DNA of 5,149 nucleotides, taken from assembly GCA_017615445.1 (NCBI GenBank), contig JAGAAD010000058.1:1-5149 (forward strand). Direction: 5' to 3'. The translations under genes and the position numbers were made by a program. Position 1 is the stretch's first letter, and each line of letters begins with the position of its first letter. The notes under the pieces are model-generated. The model was not told the origin of the DNA. It saw only the letters and a program-made list of their open reading frames with translations, and did no database searches. This document shows, piece after piece, positions 1 to 4,983 of this stretch. This DNA comes from Bacteroidales bacterium. Its GTDB lineage: Bacteria; Bacteroidota; Bacteroidia; Bacteroidales; UBA932.

Positions 1-471
1 CGCCGCGAGTGCGCCGCGCACATGGCGGTGCGCCGGCACGAACTCAGCGGGCACGTTGTAGCCCGGGCCGCCAGTGCCGAACATAGCCCTGTTGTTCATA
101 TCCTTGGTTAGCGGGTCGCCGGTCTGGATCATGAAGCCGTAGATCACGCGATGGAAGAGAATTCCGTCGTAGAAGCCCTCGAGGGCAAGCTTCGCGAAGT
201 TCGCCTTGTGCTTGGGTGTGTCCGCATAGAGCTTGATGCGAATCGTTCCCATAGTGGTGATTATATCGAAGACGGGTTCTTCCGCCAGATTTGCCAGCTG
301 CTCGCTGACCTTGGTCGCTTTTTCTGCCTGTGCCATGGAATCCAATTGTGCTTTTTCAGCTGCTTCGGCGGCCGCCTTTTCCGCTGCCGCACGCTTAGCG
401 GCATTGCCGCCGCAGCCTGCCAGCAGAAGCGCCGCTCCCGCAAGAATTGTTAAACAGATTATTCTTTTCAT
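1..471 (-). CDS. Lipoprotein cyclophilin-type peptidyl-prolyl cis-trans isomerase (partial, C-terminus beyond left edge)
   Basis: The reading frame is open from ATG at 471-469 to the window edge, giving 157 codons with no stop. Residues 1-20 form a lipoprotein signal (MKR n-region, hydrophobic core, lipobox LAGC with Cys20), so the protein is probably anchored in the envelope facing the periplasm. Residues 24-60 are rich in Ala, Lys and Glu and look like a helical spacer. The cyclophilin domain starts near residue 67 (VFDIITTMGTIRIKLY). It shows the active-site block FHRVIYGFMIQTGD at 106-119, where Arg108, Phe113, Met114 and Gln116 correspond to the catalytic Arg and neighbours of cyclophilin A. 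The block GTGGPGYNVPAEF follows at 132-144, and the visible part ends in GALAA. Family role: it catalyses proline isomerisation to help exported proteins fold. Its ATG overlaps the flippase stop as ATGA, so it is the fifth gene of the array. No Shine-Dalgarno is visible; the start region is A-rich. Family assignment is firm; the periplasmic lipoprotein location is inferred from the lipobox. Confidence 0.95.
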   Translation of the reverse strand, partial: MKRIICLTILAGAALLLAGCGGNAAKRAAAEKAAAEAAEKAQLDSMAQAEKATKVSEQLANLAEEPVFDIITTMGTIRIKLYADTPKHKANFAKLALEGFYDGILFHRVIYGFMIQTGDPLTKDMNNRAMFGTGGPGYNVPAEFVPAHRHVRGALAA

Positions 472-1916
472 TTTGTTGAGATTTTTCGCTTTTTCAGATC
501 AAAAACTATCATAGCGCCGAAGCCGCCGAGCAGGATGGTGCCCACGGACAACCGCAGCCATAGAGTGTCCGGGACTATCAGGTAGACCCCGTAGAACACC
601 GCCGCCGCCAGCGCGAACACCAGAATAGACCTTAAATCATATTTCACCGGATAGTACTTGCGGCCGATGAAGAAGCTCATCAGCATCGCCACTGCATAGC
701 CGGCGAAGCCGCCCCAGGCGCAGGCCATATAGCCGATGCGCGGCACAAAAACCACATTTACCGCAATCATCACCGCCGCGCCGACTGCGCTCATTATCGC
801 TCCCCACCAGGTCTTGTCCGTGAGCTTGTACCAGAACGACAAATTAAAATACACGCCCATGAAGATTTCCGCCATCATCACGATAGGGATCACCTTCAAA
901 CCTTCCCAATACGAAGGATGGATGAAATAGCGGACTATCGGCATGTAGAACATCACTGCCAGCCATGCCAGCAGGGTGAACAGAATGAAGTACTTCGTCC
1001 CTTCAGACAGCACATCCGGGTTGTTCTTGTCTTTCCCGCCGAACACTATCGGCTCGTAGGCATAGCGGAAAGCCTGCGTGATGAGGGTCATAATCATCGC
1101 CACCTTCACGCACGCGCCATAGATACCCAGCTGCACCTGACCTTCCTGCCCCGGCATCAGGTAAGGGAACAGTATCTTGTCCGCCACCTGATTCAAGATG
1201 CCCACCAGGCCGAGCAAAAGTAGCGGCCATGAGTAGGCGAGCATCTCGCGGCAGAGTTTGCGGTCAAAGCCGTAGAATATGCCCTTGATTTCCGGGATGA
1301 ACCCGAGAGTCACGAGCGCCGTGCAGGCGAGATTGGCGAAGAAGATCAGCCCGACTCCGCCGTTGAAACGCTCGAACACGGGCGCGAGCGCGGGAATCTT
1401 CGGCATCGCCAGGAAGATGAACAGGTTCAGCGCTATGTTCACGAAGATGAAGCTCATCTTCAGCGCCATGAACTTGAGCGGGCGGTGCTGCTGCCTCAGG
1501 CGGCCGAACATGATCGCCTGGAAGGCGTCAAGCCCGGCGATCAGCGCGAAACAGCCTATGTACTCGGGGTGCGCGGAATAGCCCATGGCCCCGGAGATGG
1601 GGCGCAGGAACACCAGCACCAGCACCACGAACACGAGCGAGACCAGGCCGACCATGCGGAGGGCGTTGCTGTAGACCATACGCTCGTCGCGGTCTTCCCT
1701 GCCGGCGAAACGGAAGAAGGTGGTCTCCATTCCGAAGGTCAGCAGCGCGAGCAGCAGGGCCGAATAGGCATAGAGGTTCGTCACTATGCCGTAGCCTCCG
1801 CTCTCCGCCGCGATTTTGTAGGTGTACAGCGGCACCAGCAGATAGTTCAGGAATCTCCCGACTATGCTGCTCAGGCCGTAGATCGCCGTGTCTTTCGCCA
1901 GCGCTTTCAGATTCAT
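468..1916 (-). CDS. Oligosaccharide/polysaccharide flippase family protein (MOP superfamily, Wzx-like)
   Basis: This is a 482-residue integral membrane protein, the usual length for Wzx/MVF-type flippases, with about 12-14 hydrophobic helices along its whole length. The N-terminus (DTAIYGLSSIVGRFLNYLLV, residues 9-28) is the amphipathic first helix typical of polysaccharide biosynthesis/lipopolysaccharide export proteins. A conserved-looking FGMETTFFRF block (61-70) follows, then charged loops at 72-79 and 139-148. The tail is basic (KKRK at 475-478), probably cytoplasmic. Family role: it moves lipid-linked sugar intermediates across the inner membrane. The substrate cannot be read from sequence, and no glycosyltransferases are nearby, so this may be a housekeeping flippase rather than part of a capsule locus; a MurJ-like role is not excluded. 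The ATG at 1916-1914 overlaps the hexosaminidase stop (ATGA), and its own TGA at 470-468 overlaps the isomerase ATG. There is no clear Shine-Dalgarno. Confidence 0.9.
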   Translation of the reverse strand: MNLKALAKDTAIYGLSSIVGRFLNYLLVPLYTYKIAAESGGYGIVTNLYAYSALLLALLTFGMETTFFRFAGREDRDERMVYSNALRMVGLVSLVFVVLVLVFLRPISGAMGYSAHPEYIGCFALIAGLDAFQAIMFGRLRQQHRPLKFMALKMSFIFVNIALNLFIFLAMPKIPALAPVFERFNGGVGLIFFANLACTALVTLGFIPEIKGIFYGFDRKLCREMLAYSWPLLLLGLVGILNQVADKILFPYLMPGQEGQVQLGIYGACVKVAMIMTLITQAFRYAYEPIVFGGKDKNNPDVLSEGTKYFILFTLLAWLAVMFYMPIVRYFIHPSYWEGLKVIPIVMMAEIFMGVYFNLSFWYKLTDKTWWGAIMSAVGAAVMIAVNVVFVPRIGYMACAWGGFAGYAVAMLMSFFIGRKYYPVKYDLRSILVFALAAAVFYGVYLIVPDTLWLRLSVGTILLGGFGAMIVFDLKKRKISTK

Positions 1917-3637
1917 TTATTGCGGTAGTTGAAGCCCTTGAGCTCGAGCATTTTGTAGCCGTTGCCCTTGACTTTCTCCATAAACTTGTCGTAGTCTTTA
2001 TTCTTCAGCTCGCACCACTGCACCTCGCTCATCGCGAAGAGGCGCGGCATGATCTGATATTCGAGCTGGGCGTCAGTGGGGATGTACTCCGTCCAGACAT
2101 TGGCCTGGGCGCCCATGATGTGAGCCGCGGCTTCCTTCGAGAGGCCGGCGGTGGGATTGAAGCTGTAGACAGTCTTGATTGAAAGGTTGCCCCACCATGC
2201 GCAGGTGGGCTCGCCGACCACTTCTTCGAGAGTGGGGGCGCCTTCTTCATAACGGCCGGCCCTGAGAGCTTTCATCTTTGCATCGTAGTCGAACTCGTCG
2301 CTCTGGCAATAGTCGAAGTAGCAGTAGTCTGTGGGGGTCATCACCACGTCGAAACCTCTGTTCGAAGCCTCGATGCCGCCCTTCAGGCCGCGCCAGCTCA
2401 TCACGGTGGCGCCTTCCTCCAGGTCTCCCTCGAGGATTTCGTCCCAGCCGATGAGCTTCTTGCCGCGGGTCGCAAGGAAGGCCTGCATCTCCGAGGTCAC
2501 GAAGTTCTGCAGGCGGGTCTCCGCCGATGCGTGTTCGTCCGACTTCAGGCCGAGAGCCTTGATACGTGCCTGGCAGTCCGGGCACTGGGCCCATGCGTCC
2601 TTCGGGCACTCGTCTCCGCCCACATGGAAGTACTCGCCGGGGAAGATGTCGCAGAGCTCGCCGAGAACGGTCTTCAGGAATTCGAGGGTGGTGTCCTTAC
2701 CGGGGCAGAGGACGTCCGGAGACACGCCCCAGATAGTCCAGACTTTGTAGTCTCCGCCGGTCTCTATGCTCTTGCCGGTGCAGCCGAGCCAGGGGTAGGA
2801 CGCCAGCGCCGCGACCATATGGCCGGGGAGGTCCACCTCGGGGACGATTGTGATGCCGAGCTTCGCGGCATATTCCACCACGTCGCGCATCTCTTCCTGG
2901 GTGTAGAAACCGCCATGGCGCTCGCCGTCAAAGCGGAACTCTTCAGGCTTGAGGCCACCCTGGTAGCCGATTATGGTCTCCGGACGCCATGCGCCAACCT
3001 CGGTCAGGAGCGGATAGGCCTTGATCTCGGCGCGCCAGCCCTGGTCTTCGGTGAGATGCCAGTGGAAACGGTTGAGCTTGAGGGTGCCCATCACGTCGAG
3101 GATCTTCTTGACCTCGTCCACCGAGAAGAAGTGGCGGCAGCAGTCCAGATGCATTCCGCGATAGGCGAAACGCGGTTTATCCTTGATTTCGCAGCAAGGC
3201 AGCTCCCATTTTGCTTTCTCATCGCTGGCGTTACCGTAGATGGAGACAGGCATGAGCTGCTTGAGGGTCTGGATTGCATAGAGGAAACCGTTGTCCGAGT
3301 TCGCCTGGATGACGGCTTTCTTTTTATCGATTTTGATCGTGTAGGCCTCGTCCACGAGGGTCGGGTCCACGGCGAAGATGATGCCCTTGCCCTGCCCCGA
3401 GCGGACGGTCTCTCCGATTCCGACGGGCTTCGAGACCGGGTAGATCTGGCCGGCCACGATGGTCATCTGAGCCGAAAGCTCGGCCACGGCGGCGAGCGGA
3501 ATTTCGCCCATCTGGGCGTCGCAGGAGATCTGCGTTCCCTTTAGTTTAAACGTTCCCTTGTCCTCGCGCACGCTGAGGGGCTGGGGGATGATGTTGATCG
3601 CGGTCGCAAGCAACATCGCAATGAGAGTAGATGTCAT
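1913..3637 (-). CDS. Beta-N-acetylhexosaminidase, glycoside hydrolase family 20
   Basis: This 574-residue enzyme removes terminal beta-linked GlcNAc or GalNAc by substrate-assisted catalysis. A short hydrophobic N-terminus (about residues 1-15) resembles a signal peptide, suggesting a periplasmic or exported enzyme, though it has no basic n-region. Residues about 16-150 are the GH20b N-terminal domain (IIPQPLSVREDKGTFKL) and about 153-545 the catalytic TIM barrel. Visible active-site elements are the sugar-binding Arg160 (FAYRGMHLD), FHWHLTEDQGWR (191-202), the catalytic pair Asp342-Glu343 in HVGGDE (338-343), GWDEI (397-401), MSWRG (413-417), Tyr440 in YFDY, and Trp515/Glu517 in NVWTEY. All expected residues are present, so the enzyme should be active. 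CPDCQ (352-356) is a cysteine pair I associate with Bacteroidetes GH20 enzymes. The gene begins 5 bases after the upstream transporter stop and ends in an ATGA overlap with the flippase. Likely substrates are host or dietary glycans, chitooligosaccharides or cell-wall amino sugars; sequence alone does not decide. Confidence 0.96.
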   Translation of the reverse strand: MTSTLIAMLLATAINIIPQPLSVREDKGTFKLKGTQISCDAQMGEIPLAAVAELSAQMTIVAGQIYPVSKPVGIGETVRSGQGKGIIFAVDPTLVDEAYTIKIDKKKAVIQANSDNGFLYAIQTLKQLMPVSIYGNASDEKAKWELPCCEIKDKPRFAYRGMHLDCCRHFFSVDEVKKILDVMGTLKLNRFHWHLTEDQGWRAEIKAYPLLTEVGAWRPETIIGYQGGLKPEEFRFDGERHGGFYTQEEMRDVVEYAAKLGITIVPEVDLPGHMVAALASYPWLGCTGKSIETGGDYKVWTIWGVSPDVLCPGKDTTLEFLKTVLGELCDIFPGEYFHVGGDECPKDAWAQCPDCQARIKALGLKSDEHASAETRLQNFVTSEMQAFLATRGKKLIGWDEILEGDLEEGATVMSWRGLKGGIEASNRGFDVVMTPTDYCYFDYCQSDEFDYDAKMKALRAGRYEEGAPTLEEVVGEPTCAWWGNLSIKTVYSFNPTAGLSKEAAAHIMGAQANVWTEYIPTDAQLEYQIMPRLFAMSEVQWCELKNKDYDKFMEKVKGNGYKMLELKGFNYRNK

Positions 3638-3642
3638 ATCGA

Positions 3643-4239
3643 TTAATATAGTATTAGTCCTAGTATTCCTCCCGCTAATATAACATAAATCGGGTTGGCT
3701 TTAAAGAAGAAAGTCACAATAAATGCGCCGGCGAACAGCACCCAGCTCTTCCAGTCCGGGAAATTCTCCGCTATCACACTGATCTGCGGCGTGAGGCCGT
3801 CCATGGTGATGTGCAGACACAGGATCACGGCGGCGGCGAAGATCAGGCCGGCGACCGCGGGCTTGAGGGCGGACATCATGGTCACGAAGCGCGGGTCGTC
3901 GTGGAAACGGTTGAACGCGCGCATCAGCACGAAGAAAATGATGAACGACGGCAGCACGACCGCGACTGTGGCGCTGAGCGAGCCCACGGTCGCGAGCAGG
4001 TTCGAGCAGCCGGCGTCGTGCATGACCTGGTAGCCCACGTAGGTCGCGCAGTTGATGCCGATCGGGCCGGGGGTGGTCTGCGAGATCGCGATTATGTCCG
4101 TGAACGCGGCCTCGGTCAGCCAGCCGTGGACCTCGACTATCTGGTTCTGGATCAGCGAGATCATCGCTCCGCCGCCGCCGAAGTTGAACAGGCCGATGAC
4201 GAAGAAAACGCCGAAAATTTGCAAGAGCAGGCCGATCAT
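3643..4239 (-). CDS. Chromate transporter (CHR) family protein, short single-domain form, second of a pair
   Basis: This is a 198-residue membrane protein with about six hydrophobic segments, the size of one half of a full ChrA, as in the short-chain CHR proteins encoded as adjacent pairs. Family hallmarks are FGGGGAM at residues 20-26 and SQTTPGPIGIN at 53-63, containing the PGP signature. I chose ATG 4239-4237 because it overlaps the preceding transporter stop as ATGA and leads straight into the first helix (MIGLLLQIFG). The frame stays open upstream to 4371, but that extension encodes a Gly/Arg-rich stretch that merely shadows the other transporter. A purine-rich GGGAGGG about 9 bases before the ATG could help initiation. 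Known family members export chromate, and sulfate or other oxyanions are suspected substrates; the anion here is unknown and chromate need not be it. The last codons are unusually AT-rich (repeated ATA, CTA). It probably works with its neighbour as a heterodimer. Confidence 0.9.
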   Translation of the reverse strand: MIGLLLQIFGVFFVIGLFNFGGGGAMISLIQNQIVEVHGWLTEAAFTDIIAISQTTPGPIGINCATYVGYQVMHDAGCSNLLATVGSLSATVAVVLPSFIIFFVLMRAFNRFHDDPRFVTMMSALKPAVAGLIFAAAVILCLHITMDGLTPQISVIAENFPDWKSWVLFAGAFIVTFFFKANPIYVILAGGILGLILY

Positions 4240-4796
4240 TTGCGCTGGCCCTCCCTGACCATGGCGATGCCCAGCGAGCACGCGAGCACCGCAAGAATTA
4301 TCCACACGGCCGAGACCTTGAGGAACGCGACCAGCACGACGGTTGCGGCCGTCAGCACCCACGCCCACCATTTCGTGCGCGATTTGAGAGCCATGTTCAC
4401 GGCGGGCACCAGAATCAGCGCGACCGCCACGGGACGGAGGCCCTGGAAGATCCGCTGGACGATTGCGTTCTCCTTGAAGGCGGTGAAGAACATCGCAATC
4501 AGAAGGATCATCACGAACGACGGCAGCACGGCGCCGATCGTGGCTGCTATACTGCCCTTGATGCCGCGAATCTTATAGCCAGCGAATATCGCCATGTTCA
4601 CGGCGAGCAGCCCGGGGGCGCTCTGCGCGAGCACGACCACGTCGTCTATCTCCTCCGGCGCGATCCACTGCCTCTTAAGCATCTCGCGCTCGATGATTGG
4701 GATCATGGCATACCCTCCCCCTATCGTGAACGCTCCGATCTTCGAAAAGACTCCGAAGATCTGCCAGAGGGAGGCGTTGGTATTTGGGGCTGACAT
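4236..4796 (-). CDS. Chromate transporter (CHR) family protein, short single-domain form, first of a pair
   Basis: This 186-residue membrane protein is homologous to its downstream neighbour and to half of a full-length ChrA. FSKIGAFTIGGGYAMIP (17-33) carries the family glycine motif and QSAPGLLAVN (58-67) occupies the place of the PGP signature, here PGL. A charged loop (EREMLKRQWIAPEEIDD, 36-52) separates the first helix from this motif, and further hydrophobic segments span about 83-106 and 121-180. I chose ATG 4796-4794. A TTG at 4805 would add three residues but lies inside the -7-like promoter element, so it is less likely. The first helix starts soon after the ATG and the next Met (31) is within the conserved motif, so no shorter start is credible. 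It is the first gene of the minus-strand array, with its ATG only six bases after TATATTTG. Its TGA overlaps the next ATG. Expected role: inner-membrane anion transport with the partner gene; the substrate is unknown. Confidence 0.9.
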   Translation of the reverse strand: MSAPNTNASLWQIFGVFSKIGAFTIGGGYAMIPIIEREMLKRQWIAPEEIDDVVVLAQSAPGLLAVNMAIFAGYKIRGIKGSIAATIGAVLPSFVMILLIAMFFTAFKENAIVQRIFQGLRPVAVALILVPAVNMALKSRTKWWAWVLTAATVVLVAFLKVSAVWIILAVLACSLGIAMVREGQRK

Positions 4797-4802
4797 ACTA
4801 TA

Positions 4803-4810
4803 CAAATATA
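4803..4810 (-). promoter_or_regulatory. Candidate Bacteroidetes -7 promoter element for the transporter-led operon
   Basis: On the minus strand this reads TATATTTG, a perfect match to the Bacteroidetes consensus TAnnTTTG. Only six bases (4797-4802) separate it from the ATG at 4796, so a transcript from here would be leaderless or nearly so. I see no TTTG-like -33 element at 19-21 bases upstream, because that position falls in the opposite arm of the inverted repeat. The call rests on the -7 match and the position before the first gene. Confidence 0.55.
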
Positions 4811-4830
4811 AGGATAATCTGATTTTTTCT

Positions 4831-4838
4831 TATATTTG
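4831..4838 (+). promoter_or_regulatory. Candidate Bacteroidetes -7 promoter element firing rightward
   Basis: This plus-strand TATATTTG matches TAnnTTTG and mirrors the element on the other strand. Transcription from it would start around 4842 and give a leader of roughly 140 bases before the lipoprotein ATG at 4984, containing the small ORF, the G run and the hairpin described separately. No clear -33 TTTG is present. The only other candidate nearer the lipoprotein gene is TAGTTTAG at 4920-4927, which has one mismatch to the consensus. Confidence 0.45.
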
Positions 4839-4847
4839 GAAGTTGTC

Positions 4848-4904
4848 ATGAAAGTTTTCTGGCTCATATCTGAATTCTTCCGCTCCCGCATAGGGGGGGG
4901 GTAA
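4848..4904 (+). CDS. Possible 18-codon leader ORF (hypothetical)
   Basis: ATG at 4848 opens a short frame, MKVFWLISEFFRSRIGGG, closed by TAA at 4902-4904. It begins nine bases after the rightward TATATTTG and ends in three Gly codons made by a run of nine G. The peptide is hydrophobic at first and basic later, with four Phe and one Trp, and has no strong bias to one amino acid as a classical attenuation leader would. There is no Shine-Dalgarno. An ORF this short can easily occur by chance, so this is a weak call based on its position in the presumed leader. Confidence 0.2.
   Translation: MKVFWLISEFFRSRIGGG
4893..4901. repeat. Homopolymeric tract of nine G
   Basis: Nine consecutive G lie in the intergenic region, inside the possible leader ORF and 82 bases before the lipoprotein start codon. 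Such tracts are prone to slipped-strand length changes and also to sequencing error. A one-base gain or loss would shift the end of the small ORF but would not fuse it to the lipoprotein: both shifted frames meet stops before 4984. Confidence 0.85.
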
Positions 4905-4937
4905 CAGCCTGATATTCAATAGTTTAGACTCATAATC

Positions 4938-4966
4938 GGCGCGTAGACCCCCGGGGTCTTCGCGCC
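4938..4966 (+). promoter_or_regulatory. Strong GC-rich hairpin in the presumed leader of the lipoprotein gene
   Basis: The outer stem GGCGCG (4938-4943) pairs with CGCGCC (4961-4966). After one T-T mismatch (4944/4960), the inner stem AGACCC (4945-4950) pairs with GGGTCT (4954-4959), leaving a three-base loop. The next bases read ATAACTG and then five T (4974-4978), so the T run is seven bases away from the stem, too far for a textbook intrinsic terminator. It ends 17 bases before the ATG at 4984. It might act as an attenuator, a translation-modulating structure or an mRNA stabiliser; on the minus strand no T run follows. Confidence 0.6.
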
Positions 4967-4983
4967 ATAACTGTTTTTATGGT

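Larger units (their letters stand above)
1..4796 (-). other. Predicted five-gene operon with overlapping stop/start codons
   Basis: All five minus-strand genes are packed without intergenic space. The junctions are ATGA overlaps at 4236-4239, 1913-1916 and 468-471, plus a 5-base gap at 3638-3642. No terminator-like hairpin or -7 element is evident at any junction. This supports one transcript starting near 4800 with coupled translation. Co-transcription is inferred from layout only; the operon continues at least into the isomerase and may go on past the left edge. Confidence 0.8.
4803..4838. repeat. Perfect 10-bp inverted repeat with a 16-base AT-rich spacer, between divergent genes
   Basis: The left arm CAAATATAAG (4803-4812) and right arm CTTATATTTG (4829-4838) are exact reverse complements; the spacer 4813-4828 includes a run of six T. 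Each arm contains one TATATTTG pointing outward. The repeat could simply be two back-to-back promoters, or an operator for a dimeric regulator controlling both directions. Confidence 0.75.
4797..4983. other. Divergent intergenic region between the two transcription units
   Basis: This 187-base region is the only stretch without a confident gene. From left to right it holds the inverted repeat with two outward -7 elements, a possible small ORF, the G9 tract, an AT-rich segment (about 4911-4936) and the GC-rich hairpin. It should contain the control elements of both neighbouring units. Confidence 0.8.

Noticed and set aside
151..514. Overlapping short plus-strand frames at the left end
   Set aside because: They are antisense to the cyclophilin lipoprotein gene, whose active-site motif and lipobox show the minus strand is coding.
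1485..1928. Plus-strand open frame of 147 codons opposite the flippase N-terminus
   Set aside because: It is an antisense shadow with His/Gln/Glu-rich low-complexity translation, and there is no promoter or domain.
2531..3544. Long plus-strand open frame of 337 codons opposite the hexosaminidase
   Set aside because: It lies wholly antisense to a GH20 gene with all catalytic motifs intact. Its translation has no recognisable domain and it is explained by GC-rich codon bias in the real gene.
4240..4371. N-terminal extension of the second transporter to an earlier start at 4371
   Set aside because: The added 44 residues are Gly/Arg-rich, lie inside the first transporter in another frame, and do not resemble the family. 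The ATG at 4239 gives the usual length and an ATGA overlap.
3811..4578. Plus-strand open frame of 255 codons opposite the two transporters
   Set aside because: It crosses the junction of two well-supported transporter genes and encodes a His/Glu/Arg/Asp-rich sequence typical of the antisense of membrane-protein genes.
4938..4978. Calling the GC hairpin a standard rho-independent terminator
   Set aside because: The T run is seven bases away from the stem, no confident gene ends just upstream, and the next gene starts 17 bases later. I list it as a leader structure instead.
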